In this document: piece by piece, positions 36,052-43,880 of the stretch | How the letters are laid out: the number at the start of each line of letters is the position of its first letter | How positions within the stretch are numbered: position 1 is the first letter of the stretch | Assembly: GCF_010686655.1 (NCBI RefSeq) | Contig: NZ_JAAGVY010000003.1 | Coordinates: 124,001-188,000 of the forward strand | Direction of reading: 5' to 3' | From: Cryomorpha ignava | GTDB lineage: Bacteria; Bacteroidota; Bacteroidia; Flavobacteriales_D; Cryomorphaceae | DNA: 64,000 bases | Position numbers and translations under genes: made by a program | The notes under the pieces: generated by a model | What the model saw: only the letters and a program-made list of their open reading frames with translations | Databases searched by the model: none | What the model was told of the DNA's origin: nothing

Positions 36052-36603
36052 ATGAATCCGGTAAATATTCTAAATAGCGATCAGCTCGCCATTACCATCA
36101 CGCGGCTCTGCCAGCAATTGATAGAAAATCACGGCGATTTTGAAAAAACTGCAATCGTTGGTCTTCAGCCACGTGGAGTTTTTCTTGCCAATCGTATTGT
36201 AAAAGTGCTCCACGAGCTTACAGGAGTTTCCAAAATTCGACACGGAGCTCTGGATATTACTTTTCACCGTGACGACTTTCGCCGAAAGGACACACCCGCT
36301 ATTCCGAGTGAGACCCAAATGAATTTTGATGTTGAAGGACTGAATGTTGTGCTTATTGATGATGTGCTATATACCGGGCGCACAATCAGAGCCGGACTAG
36401 ATGCCCTTCTCGCGTTTGGAAGGCCAAGCAGGGTAGAACTTCTCGTGCTGATAGACAGAAGGTTTAGCCGCCACTTGCCGGTACAAGCCGATTATAGAGG
36501 ACGCACCGTAGATGCCATAGCCAGCGAACGTGTATCTGTTGATTGGAAAGAAACCGAAGGAAAAGATCAGGTAACTCTTTACGCCACGAAAAAAGAATTA
36601 TGA
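36052..36603 (+). CDS. pyrR: PyrR: bifunctional pyr operon regulator / uracil phosphoribosyltransferase
   Basis: 183-aa type I phosphoribosyltransferase. The PRPP-binding motif VVLIDDVLYTGRTIRAGLDA covers residues 98-117. The N-terminal part and DITFHRDDF segment (residues 68-76) are typical of PyrR, which in Firmicutes binds pyr mRNA and also makes UMP from uracil. Here it is followed by pyrB with an ATGA overlap. The -7 box sits 10 nt before the ATG, leaving no leader for PyrR-controlled attenuation, so the enzymatic role or another mode of control is more likely in this operon. Confidence 0.94.
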   Translation: MNPVNILNSDQLAITITRLCQQLIENHGDFEKTAIVGLQPRGVFLANRIVKVLHELTGVSKIRHGALDITFHRDDFRRKDTPAIPSETQMNFDVEGLNVVLIDDVLYTGRTIRAGLDALLAFGRPSRVELLVLIDRRFSRHLPVQADYRGRTVDAIASERVSVDWKETEGKDQVTLYATKKEL

Positions 36604-37535
36604 GCAGCTTGAGCGTAAATCACCTATTGGGAATAAAAAATCTTACGCGAGAAGATATTGAGCTCATTTTTGAAACGGCTACTAATTTTAAAGAGGTGAT
36701 AAACCGTCCGATGAAGAAAGTTCCTTCGCTGCGCGATATTACCATTGCCAATCTCTTTTTTGAAAATTCTACCCGAACCAAATTAAGTTTTGAGCTGGCA
36801 GAGAAACGCCTTTCGGCAGATATCATTAATTTTTCGTCTGCATCATCATCAGTTAAAAAAGGAGAAACGCTGATTGACACCGTCAACAATATTCTCTCTA
36901 TGAAAGTAGATATGGTGGTAATGCGGCATCCCAATCCGGGAGCCCATTATTTCTTATCGCAGCATATCGATGCAAGCATTATAAATGCGGGCGATGGAAC
37001 CCACGAGCACCCCACCCAGGCTTTGCTCGATGCTTTTTCGATGCGCGAAAAACTGGGAGATCTGCAAGGCAAAAAAGTGGTAATAGTGGGCGATATTATG
37101 CATTCGCGGGTTGCTTTAAGCAATATTCTCTGTTTGCAGAAGCTCGGAGCTGAAGTGATGGTTTGCGGGCCGACTACACTTATTCCAAAGTACATCGAAT
37201 CTTTAGGTGTAAAGGTGGAACATAATTTAAAGAAGGCACTAATCTGGTGCGATGTGGCAAATATTCTCCGCATTCAATTAGAAAGACAGGATATTGCTTA
37301 TTTCCCTTCGCTTCGCGAATACACGATGATGTACGGAGTAACGATGGAAATTTTAAATTCTTTGAAAAAAGAAATTATTATTATGCACCCCGGGCCTATC
37401 AATAGAGGGGTAGAAATATCGAGTGAAGTAGCTGACAGTAAGCAGAGTATTATTCTCCAGCAAGTAGAGAATGGTGTTGCGATACGCATGGCGGTGCTTT
37501 ATCTTCTTGCAGGAAAAATAGAACGCAATTCATAA
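36600..37535 (+). CDS. pyrB: Aspartate carbamoyltransferase catalytic subunit
   Basis: Joins carbamoyl phosphate and aspartate in pyrimidine synthesis. The start at 36600 (MSSLSVNHLLGIKNLT) overlaps the pyrR stop in ATGA and gives 311 aa, the standard length; a further ATG at 36543 lies inside pyrR and is not used. Motifs: FFENSTRTKLSFELA (residues 51-65, carbamoyl-phosphate loop), HPTQALLDAF near 138, and GPINRGVEI near 268. No pyrI regulatory subunit follows, so it is probably an unregulated trimer or the pyrI gene lies elsewhere. Confidence 0.96.
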   Translation: MSSLSVNHLLGIKNLTREDIELIFETATNFKEVINRPMKKVPSLRDITIANLFFENSTRTKLSFELAEKRLSADIINFSSASSSVKKGETLIDTVNNILSMKVDMVVMRHPNPGAHYFLSQHIDASIINAGDGTHEHPTQALLDAFSMREKLGDLQGKKVVIVGDIMHSRVALSNILCLQKLGAEVMVCGPTTLIPKYIESLGVKVEHNLKKALIWCDVANILRIQLERQDIAYFPSLREYTMMYGVTMEILNSLKKEIIIMHPGPINRGVEISSEVADSKQSIILQQVENGVAIRMAVLYLLAGKIERNS

Positions 37536-37540
37536 ATTAT

Positions 37541-37548
37541 TATATTTG
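37541..37548 (+). promoter_or_regulatory. -7 box before the STAS gene
   Basis: TATATTTG, 20 nt before the STAS start and 6 nt after the pyrB stop, so the STAS gene can be transcribed apart from pyrRB. The 14-nt context TTATTATATTTGAC is shared with the pyrR promoter. No clear -33 element. Confidence 0.4.
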
Positions 37549-37568
37549 ACTTCAATCATCACTTAAAT

Positions 37569-37964
37569 ATGACCGATAAATTTACAGTAATAGAAGGCGA
37601 GCAGTACACAGTTGTTGAATCGCAGGTAGATAAATTAGACTCTTTAAACGCACCAGACATCAAGTCGGAACTGGTATTTTTGATAAAAAGCGGGAAGAAA
37701 AATATTATTGTCGACCTGGAAAAAACCAGATACGTAGATTCAAGTGGTTTAAGTGCATTACTCACCGGAAACCGTCTTTGCAAAGACAACAAAGGAAGTT
37801 TTGTGATTTGTTGCCTGCAACCCTCAGTCGAAAAACTCGTCCATATATCACAGCTCTCATCTGTTTTTGAAATCACTCCTACGCGCAATGAAGCTATTGA
37901 TGTGGTAATGATGAACGAAATAGAGCGTGAGCTTGAAGATGAAAAACAAAAAAAGGATCAATGA
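37569..37964 (+). CDS. STAS domain protein, anti-sigma factor antagonist-like
   Basis: 131-aa cytosolic protein made of one STAS domain (about residues 1-110) plus a charged tail (ERELEDEKQKKDQ). The segment VDSSGLSALL around residues 56-65 is the classical phospho-switch site: the first or second Ser would be phosphorylated by an anti-sigma kinase and dephosphorylated by a PP2C phosphatase. No kinase, phosphatase or sigma factor lies in the window, so the partner is unknown. Its stop overlaps the start of the next gene (ATGA), coupling it to a secreted protein. Confidence 0.88.
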   Translation: MTDKFTVIEGEQYTVVESQVDKLDSLNAPDIKSELVFLIKSGKKNIIVDLEKTRYVDSSGLSALLTGNRLCKDNKGSFVICCLQPSVEKLVHISQLSSVFEITPTRNEAIDVVMMNEIERELEDEKQKKDQ

Positions 37965-38698
37965 AAAAACTTTTACTCTTAACCATTTCTCTCGCCACTG
38001 CAGCTCTTTCATACAGTCAGTGCACGCCTAATACCGATTTTGGCGACGAGCCTTTTGGTGTTGCGCCAGATACTGTCGTGAATTTTGTGTCCGGATCAGT
38101 AAACAACATCTACTCACAACAAATTGATGTTAAGGTTCCCACCGATGGAACCTTTGCTAACGCACCTTTTATTACGGTTGATTCGGCTATGGTAATGGCT
38201 ATTTCCGGATTACCACCTGGGCTTAGTTTAGATTGTGCAGGCAATACTGTTTCTGAGTGTACTTACCTCGCCGGCACTGAAGGCTGTGCAGTAATTTCCG
38301 GAATTCCTACAGCTGCCGGTACTTATGAACTGACTGTTGAATTGTTAGTTTACACCAATTTTAATGCGATTCCATATCCGGTTCCCGGATATCGCATTGT
38401 CGTTGATGGTACGATAGGTTTGGAAGAAAATGATAATCTTGCTTTTAAAATGGAAGACATTCGTCCAAATCCCGCGAATTTATCGGCTAGCCTTTTTCTA
38501 GAATCAAAGCGAAGCGGGAAGGCAGAGTTTCGGGTGTTCGATCTCGTAGGTAAGGAGGTACATTCCAAAGAATTGGTGGTAGTGCAAGGAAGAAATAAGA
38601 TCAACTATAATACTTCTCAATTGCCAGAAGGAGTATATATTTATAGACTCGATGCTTTTGGAGAGTCGATGACGAGCCGACTGGTTATTGTGCACTAA
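37961..38698 (+). CDS. T9SS type A sorting domain protein with Ig-like domain
   Basis: 245-aa secreted protein. Signal peptide of about 19 residues (LLLTISLATAALSYSQ). A putative Ig-like domain (about 45-150) has the pattern ISGLPPGLSLDC ... ISGIPTAAGTYELTV, common in Bacteroidota surface proteins. It contains paired cysteines, and a sorting domain covers 165-245 (IRPNPANLSASLFL ... GVYIYRLDAFGESMTSRLVIV). Translationally coupled to the STAS gene by a 4-nt overlap, an odd partner for an exported protein. Function unknown. Confidence 0.82.
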   Translation: MKKLLLLTISLATAALSYSQCTPNTDFGDEPFGVAPDTVVNFVSGSVNNIYSQQIDVKVPTDGTFANAPFITVDSAMVMAISGLPPGLSLDCAGNTVSECTYLAGTEGCAVISGIPTAAGTYELTVELLVYTNFNAIPYPVPGYRIVVDGTIGLEENDNLAFKMEDIRPNPANLSASLFLESKRSGKAEFRVFDLVGKEVHSKELVVVQGRNKINYNTSQLPEGVYIYRLDAFGESMTSRLVIVH

Positions 38699-38759
38699 GC
38701 GTTTTGCTTATCATCACGAGTTTTTCTATAGAATAATTTCAAAGTCTTAGCTTCGTGTT

Positions 38760-39671
38760 ATGAAATTTGAAGTTACTATTTTGGGCTGCGGATCTGCTAC
38801 ACCCACCTTGCGGCATTGGCCTACGTCGCAACTGGTAAATCACGATGAGCACTATTTTCTTTTTGATTGTGGAGAGGGAGCACAGCTTCAATTGCGCAGA
38901 TACAACATTAAGTTTCAACAGATTAATCATTTGTTTATTACGCACTTACATGGCGATCACTGCTTGGGCTTGCCAGGCTTGCTCAGTACAATGCATTTGC
39001 TAGGGCGTACAAAAGATCTGAACATTTATGCCAATGCGGCACTCCAGGAAGCTATAGAAATTCAGCTTCGTGTTTCTTATTCAAGGCTTCGCTTTCAGCT
39101 TAAATGGCATCCACTTTCTTATGATGAGCCCCAAATTATAATGGAAAATGCCAAGCTTCAGGTAATGAGCTTTCCGCTAAATCATAGGGTGCCTTGCTGC
39201 GGTTTTCGTATTTCTGAAAAGCCAAAACCCAGAAATATGATTCCCCAAATGATCGAGAAATACACTATTCCATTTGTTCGCATTCGGCAAATTAAGGCAG
39301 GAGCAGATTATATTCTCGAAGATGGTACCGTGATTCCAAATGCTGATTTAACCTTAGATCCGGCAGAACCAAAATCGTATGCTTTTTGCACCGATACCGC
39401 TTTCGCGGAGAAAACAATTGATGCGGTACAGGGAGTTGACTTACTTTACCATGAGGCTACATTTCTTGAAAAAGACAGACAAAGGGCTTACGATACTTTT
39501 CACAGCACAGCCAGCGATGCGGCGAGAGTGGCGAATATGGCGGGTGTTGGAAAACTTATACTTGGGCATTTTTCGGCACGATATCACGATCTAAACCCCT
39601 TTTTGGAAGAAGCGGAATCTGTTTTTAAACCAGTGGTACTGGCAAATGAAGGATTGTGCTTTAAGGTTTGA
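38760..39671 (+). CDS. rnz: Ribonuclease Z (tRNA 3' processing endonuclease)
   Basis: Zinc metallo-beta-lactamase-fold nuclease that removes 3' trailers from tRNA precursors. 303 aa, the usual short-form length. Motifs: ITHLHGDHCLGLPGLL (residues about 60-75), the exosite region, an H in FPLNHRVPCCGFRI near 140, CTDTAF near 212, and LLYHEATFLE near 230, with the final His in LILGHFSARY near 270. Stands alone with its ATG right after the beginning of a conserved GCGSATPT strand. Confidence 0.95.
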   Translation: MKFEVTILGCGSATPTLRHWPTSQLVNHDEHYFLFDCGEGAQLQLRRYNIKFQQINHLFITHLHGDHCLGLPGLLSTMHLLGRTKDLNIYANAALQEAIEIQLRVSYSRLRFQLKWHPLSYDEPQIIMENAKLQVMSFPLNHRVPCCGFRISEKPKPRNMIPQMIEKYTIPFVRIRQIKAGADYILEDGTVIPNADLTLDPAEPKSYAFCTDTAFAEKTIDAVQGVDLLYHEATFLEKDRQRAYDTFHSTASDAARVANMAGVGKLILGHFSARYHDLNPFLEEAESVFKPVVLANEGLCFKV

Positions 39672-39691
39672 ATCCTGTGAATAAATTTAAC

Positions 39692-39721
39692 TTTGAATAA
39701 ACATTCTAAGCATTATCTTTG
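39692..39721 (+). promoter_or_regulatory. Consensus promoter of the response regulator gene
   Basis: TTTG (39692-39695), an 18-nt spacer, TATCTTTG (39714-39721): close to the full Bacteroidota housekeeping promoter. The start codon follows 26 nt downstream. Confidence 0.6.
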
Positions 39722-39747
39722 CTATTTAAAAACAATCTAAATAGCAA

Positions 39748-40434
39748 GTGATAAAGGAGCGAAAAATTCGTGTAGCTGTTGCCGATAGCAATAAACTAAT
39801 CATACTTGGTCTGGAGACTGTTCTTGCCAATGTAGCTGATGTAGAACTTGCGGGTCATGCCGAAACCGGAGAAGAACTGCTGACGATGGTAAAGGAAGAT
39901 CATATTGACATTGTTTTAATGGACTTTACAGCTCCAGGTTACAGCCTTGAATTTATTCCCGAAATTTTTAAAATATCGCCCTGTACACGTGTGGTGGCCA
40001 TTACACCAGATCAGGAAGGAACCACAATAATTAATGCGCTAAAAGCCGGTGTAACCAGCTATGTAAAAAAGGATTGCGACCTGGATGAAATTATTTCTTC
40101 GGTACGCGAAACTGCCAAGGGAACAAAATTTTTCTGTGGCCAAATTCTCGAAACTATACGCCGTGTTGAGATTGATCCGGAAGATGCCGATTATAAAAAT
40201 TTTAATTGCGAGCCGGTTCATTTATCAGAACGCGAACAAGAAATTATTACGCTTATCGCCGAAGGCCTCACAAATACGACTATCGCCGAGCAATTATTCT
40301 TAAGTCCGCATACGGTTAATACCCATCGCAAGAATATAATGCAAAAGCTGGGCGTGAAAAATACGGCTTCTATTGTTATGTATGCTGTAAAAGCCAATCT
40401 GGTGAACGTAAATAAATTTCTATTTTCTCGTTAA
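39748..40434 (+). CDS. LuxR/NarL-type response regulator (orphan)
   Basis: 228 aa, GTG start at 39748. Receiver domain (about 8-125) with the phospho-acceptor Asp59 in VLMDF and the switch Lys in SYVKKD near 112. The usual acidic pair after the first strand is reduced to one Asp (VADSNK instead of xDDxx), so metal binding or phosphorylation may be altered. C-terminal LuxR HTH (about 162-222: LSEREQEIITLIAEG ... LFLSPHTVNTHRKNIMQKLGVKN). No histidine kinase is nearby. It ends 27 nt before a sugar kinase gene, across a palindrome. Target genes are unknown. Confidence 0.9.
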   Translation: MIKERKIRVAVADSNKLIILGLETVLANVADVELAGHAETGEELLTMVKEDHIDIVLMDFTAPGYSLEFIPEIFKISPCTRVVAITPDQEGTTIINALKAGVTSYVKKDCDLDEIISSVRETAKGTKFFCGQILETIRRVEIDPEDADYKNFNCEPVHLSEREQEIITLIAEGLTNTTIAEQLFLSPHTVNTHRKNIMQKLGVKNTASIVMYAVKANLVNVNKFLFSR

Positions 40435-40453
40435 ATCTATTTGCATAGATTTG
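40433..40453 (+). promoter_or_regulatory. Palindromic promoter element before the second sugar kinase
   Basis: Perfect 8-bp inverted repeat AAATCTAT-TTGC-ATAGATTT (40433-40452). Its right arm contains TAGATTTG (40446-40453), a full -7 box, 8 nt before the ATG at 40462. So a nearly leaderless transcript and an operator over the promoter are both possible. The left arm overlaps the response regulator stop codon. Confidence 0.4.
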
Positions 40454-40461
40454 CCTCTATT

Positions 40462-41304
40462 ATGATTTTAATAGCCGATAGCGGTTCCACCAAGACAGAC
40501 TGGCGTTTAATAGCCAATAACGGAAAAGTATTTTCGTTTAAAAGTGAAGGTGTAAACCCGTATTTTCACACAAGCACCACTATTACGGAAACCCTTCGAA
40601 GGTTTAATCTACAGCCATTTAATCACTCTGATATCGATGAGGTTTATTTTTATGGTGCCGGCTGTAGCTCAGACAGAAATCGCAAAATTATGGAAACGGG
40701 CTTTCAGCCAGTGTTTACCACTGCTAAAATTCACATTCTTCACGACTTGCTCGGAGCTGCACGTGCACTTTTTCAAAACGAGTCGGGTATAGCGGCAATT
40801 TTGGGAACCGGATCAAACTCATGCCTGTACATCAATGATGAGATTGTATTGGCATTAGGTGGGCAGGGATATATTCTGGGCGATGAGGGGAGTGGCTTGC
40901 ATTTGGGAAGAAAGGTTGTACGCGATTATATGAATGATCTTATGCCGCCCGATATTCTCAAATTGTTCAATGAGACTTATGCCCTTTCCAAAGACGAAAT
41001 AAGCTATGCGGTTTATAAAAAGGAGTTCCCTAACCGATTCCTAGCATCTTTTAGCACTTTTGTATGCGATAACATGCGCCACCCGTATATGCAGGCACTG
41101 GCCGACGATGCTTTTCTAAAGTTTTTTCAGCGCTATGTATCTCAATACCCTGATTATAAAACCTATCCGCTTAGAATCGTTGGTTCAATCGGATTTTTTT
41201 TCAAGGAGCAAATCCAAAAGCAGGCCGATGATTTTGGAATTGTATTGGATAGAATTATCAGAGCTCCAATAGAAGGACTGCTTGAGTACCGCCTCAAAAA
41301 GTAA
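40462..41304 (+). CDS. BadF/BadG-type sugar kinase, N-acetylglucosamine-kinase-like
   Basis: 280-aa paralog of the kinase at 7525, with DSGSTKTDWR (residues 6-15), FYGAGCSS near 67, GTGSNSC near 115 and LGDEGSGLHLG near 142. It starts at ATG 40462; a TTG at 40441 in frame falls in a palindrome and is unlikely. It is not near amylase genes, so it may be the true GlcNAc or MurNAc-type kinase used in cell-wall recycling; an M23 peptidase gene lies convergent beside it, which fits but does not prove that. Substrate unassigned. Confidence 0.82.
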   Translation: MILIADSGSTKTDWRLIANNGKVFSFKSEGVNPYFHTSTTITETLRRFNLQPFNHSDIDEVYFYGAGCSSDRNRKIMETGFQPVFTTAKIHILHDLLGAARALFQNESGIAAILGTGSNSCLYINDEIVLALGGQGYILGDEGSGLHLGRKVVRDYMNDLMPPDILKLFNETYALSKDEISYAVYKKEFPNRFLASFSTFVCDNMRHPYMQALADDAFLKFFQRYVSQYPDYKTYPLRIVGSIGFFFKEQIQKQADDFGIVLDRIIRAPIEGLLEYRLKK

Positions 41305-41316
41305 GCGACTGAAACG

Positions 41317-43059
41317 CTAATAGTTATACTCAAATTGATTCGTGGTAATGTTTCCACAGGCATCTTCCAGTGTTATTTCCAGCGTGTTTTTGCCTTTTTG
41401 AAAATTGCTGTCGCCAACCTTTAGATAAATCATTGCATTCTTTGGTTCATACTTTATTAAAACCCATTCACCGTTAAGGTAGCCATTGTAAGTTTTAACA
41501 CCAGAGCGGTTGTCGCTAATTGTAAACTGCAATTCGGTAGCATTTGTAACCGTTCCCCCTGTTGACCACTTTCTGGCCGAAAGATTTGGGGCGGTAGTAT
41601 CTGCTACAAGCGTAAACTTGCCGAAATCTTTTGATTCGGCTACGTAATAATCTGCAGTAGCAGTACCTGTAATGTACGAAGTTCGCCCAGCTAAATCGCT
41701 GCGCTGTACCAATATTTTGTCCTGGATTTTTTTAGGAATATCTTTCCAGGCAAATTTAATTTCAAAAGCTGACTGAAGCGGAATATTTTCGTTTTGAACG
41801 ATATAATAAGGTGAGTACGAATCTGTAGATTGCATTTGGCGGCTGAACTGAAACCGAAGATCGTTGTAGAGCGCATTGGCCGGAAAGGTGATCTTCACCT
41901 CATCGGCGTACTCAAAATGATTTTCTTGCCCGTATGGAAAGTAAGCATCATAAGGCTCGGGAGCAGGAAGCGAAACCGGTGGCTTTGCGAGTGTGGTAAA
42001 CTCAAATTCTAATTGAGACTCGTTGCCGTACGCATCGGTTGTGAGATAATTTACCTGATGTTTTCCAGGCTTGGTCTCATTTATTACTCCGTCGCTGGCT
42101 GATTTAAAGTCATATATGTCAAGTTTATTTCCCGGTTCTACAAATGATTTATGATAATGCCAATTATTGGTTTTGTACACTTCATAGTCCTTGTAGCTAT
42201 TAATGTTTCTAACTGTTGAAAAGTCGAGCTCGTCAAAACGTGAGGCGCAAATAAGCTCATCATCAACTTTTAAAGCGAGGGTATAAATTCCACATTTATT
42301 TGGATATCCATTTAAAAAATCGAGCGTGTGTAAGGACAGGCCAAAGGCACCATAAACTTTAACATCCTGACCGGCATTTAAATGATATTTTCCAGCATTT
42401 CCGTTTACTACAAAGCTTTGTGCCTCGTGTTTGTTGTTTATGAGTGTAGTGTCGGCTAAGGGGTGAAACCTAACTCCGCGGATACGTGGGGCGATATCGT
42501 CTTTAATATCAAAACCAAAAAGCAAAGGGTTTTGAGGTCGCTCATTATCTGTTTTGCGAATTTCGAAATGCAGATGCGGGCCCCCACTACCGCCAGAATT
42601 TCCGCTTTTGGCGACAATTTCTCCGCGCTTTACCTGAATGGGTGAATCTGGAGTAAAATCTACTGAAAATGATTTGTCAAGATATTGTTGCTTTCGGACA
42701 GCTGCCTCTATTTTAGCGGAATAAGATTGTAAATGCCCGTAAACTGTAGTGTATCCGTTCGGATGATCAATGTAAAGCGCCAGCCCGTAACCCCATGGCG
42801 AAACATTAATGCGGCTAATTGTACCATCTTCTGCAGCGAGCACATTTTGGCCTTCTACGCCTTGGGTTTTTATGTCAATTCCGGTATGGAAGTGATTGCG
42901 ACGTAGCTCGGCAAAATTTCCCGAAAGGTATAAGGGGATGTCAAGGGGTGGGCCAAAAGAAGGAAGTGAATCCTTGGGTTGAACTGAAACATTCGCCGTA
43001 CATACGCACAACTTTGCAGTTGAAAGGCAAACCAAAATGAGTAAAAGGAGCTTTTGCAA
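41317..43059 (-). CDS. M23 family metallopeptidase, murein endopeptidase-like
   Basis: 580-aa exported protein. Signal peptide of about 20 residues. LytM/peptidase M23 domain near the N-terminus: FHTGIDIKTQG (about residues 57-67) gives the first His and Asp ligands, and GGPHLHFEIR near 165 the HxH motif, so it is probably catalytically active. After it come about 380 residues of beta-rich, Ig-like sequence, ending in a segment with GNITTNQFEY. Likely cuts peptidoglycan cross-links in the periplasm. Convergent with the kinase gene, 12 nt apart. Confidence 0.9.
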   Translation of the reverse strand: MQKLLLLILVCLSTAKLCVCTANVSVQPKDSLPSFGPPLDIPLYLSGNFAELRRNHFHTGIDIKTQGVEGQNVLAAEDGTISRINVSPWGYGLALYIDHPNGYTTVYGHLQSYSAKIEAAVRKQQYLDKSFSVDFTPDSPIQVKRGEIVAKSGNSGGSGGPHLHFEIRKTDNERPQNPLLFGFDIKDDIAPRIRGVRFHPLADTTLINNKHEAQSFVVNGNAGKYHLNAGQDVKVYGAFGLSLHTLDFLNGYPNKCGIYTLALKVDDELICASRFDELDFSTVRNINSYKDYEVYKTNNWHYHKSFVEPGNKLDIYDFKSASDGVINETKPGKHQVNYLTTDAYGNESQLEFEFTTLAKPPVSLPAPEPYDAYFPYGQENHFEYADEVKITFPANALYNDLRFQFSRQMQSTDSYSPYYIVQNENIPLQSAFEIKFAWKDIPKKIQDKILVQRSDLAGRTSYITGTATADYYVAESKDFGKFTLVADTTAPNLSARKWSTGGTVTNATELQFTISDNRSGVKTYNGYLNGEWVLIKYEPKNAMIYLKVGDSNFQKGKNTLEITLEDACGNITTNQFEYNY

Positions 43060-43174
43060 GTGTATATTTTTAGAATGACGAATGTAAGAAGGTATAATTT
43101 TATTACTTTACACCCCGTTATAAGATGTAAACAAACTTAGGTGCAAATTATTATACAGAACTGCGGTTTTGAAT

Positions 43175-43205
43175 TTTGGAATGTGCGCCTACAAAATTAC
43201 ATTTG
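43175..43205 (+). promoter_or_regulatory. Consensus promoter of the coiled-coil/zapA/rny cluster
   Basis: TTTG (43175-43178), exactly 19 nt, then TACATTTG (43198-43205): the best promoter in the window. The start codon lies 33 nt downstream. Confidence 0.7.
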
Positions 43206-43238
43206 TACACTTATTGTATTTTTTGCTATTGAAAATGT

Positions 43239-43529
43239 ATGAGCGAGGTTTCGAAAAGAGTATTGTCTATAAAGGGCAAACTTGAAAAGATTGATAAGCG
43301 GTTTGAAAAGTTAAAACAAGAGAACGAAGAGCTTAAACGCGGTAGTTCTGATTTGCAAAGACTGCTTGACGATGAAAAGCGCAAAACACAATCAGTGCAA
43401 AATGAATACAATAGATTAAAATTAGCCAAAACGCTGGTGAGCACATCCGGCGATAAGGCTGAAATGAAGTTCAGAGTGAACGAACTGGTGCGGGAGATTG
43501 ACAAATGCATAGCATTATTAAACAGGTAG
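43239..43529 (+). CDS. Small coiled-coil protein upstream of zapA
   Basis: 96 aa, highly charged, with a long predicted coiled coil over residues 5-60 (KLEKIDKRFEKLKQENEELKR). The tail has the pattern KFRVNELVREIDKCIALLN. No signal or membrane segment. Placed 10 nt before zapA and under a consensus promoter, it is probably a cytosolic partner in cell division, perhaps playing the part that ZapB (an 81-aa coiled coil that binds ZapA) plays in E. coli. No sequence family name is known to me; the role is inferred from shape and position. Confidence 0.75.
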   Translation: MSEVSKRVLSIKGKLEKIDKRFEKLKQENEELKRGSSDLQRLLDDEKRKTQSVQNEYNRLKLAKTLVSTSGDKAEMKFRVNELVREIDKCIALLNR

Positions 43530-43539
43530 AAAATACGCG

Positions 43540-43818
43540 ATGAGCGAACTATCGATAAAAGTAACCATAGCGGGCCGGATATATCCTATCATGGCTAAAG
43601 CTGAAGAGGAAGAGATTGTAAGGTCTGCTGCCAAAAGTGTAGATGACAACATTAAGCACTTGCAGGAGAATTATGCCGTAAAAGATAAGCAGGATTTGCT
43701 TGCTATGACGGCTCTTCAGATGGCTAAAAAGTTACACGAACAAGATACGAAGCATTCAGAATCTGTTGATACAGACGAGCTGGATGCGATAGAGAAACTG
43801 ATTGATTCAATGCTATAG
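43540..43818 (+). CDS. zapA: Cell division protein ZapA
   Basis: 92-aa ZapA: binds FtsZ and bundles protofilaments at the division ring. The N-terminal beta-hairpin domain (SIKVTIAGRIYPIMA, residues 5-19) is followed by helices (EEEEIVRSAAKSVDDNIKHL) and a C-terminal helix for dimer and tetramer formation (LLAMTALQMAKKLHEQ). It lies between the coiled-coil gene (10-nt gap) and rny (62-nt gap). I looked for a 6S RNA in the zapA-rny gap; 62 nt is too short. Confidence 0.9.
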   Translation: MSELSIKVTIAGRIYPIMAKAEEEEIVRSAAKSVDDNIKHLQENYAVKDKQDLLAMTALQMAKKLHEQDTKHSESVDTDELDAIEKLIDSML

Positions 43819-43880
43819 CTTTTGTAAATCTTCCAAATCAATATACTGGCGCGAAAGTGCCTTAACAAGTTAAAATTGAT

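Noticed and set aside
43819-43880. 6S RNA between zapA and rny
   Set aside because: The gap is 62 nt, far too short.
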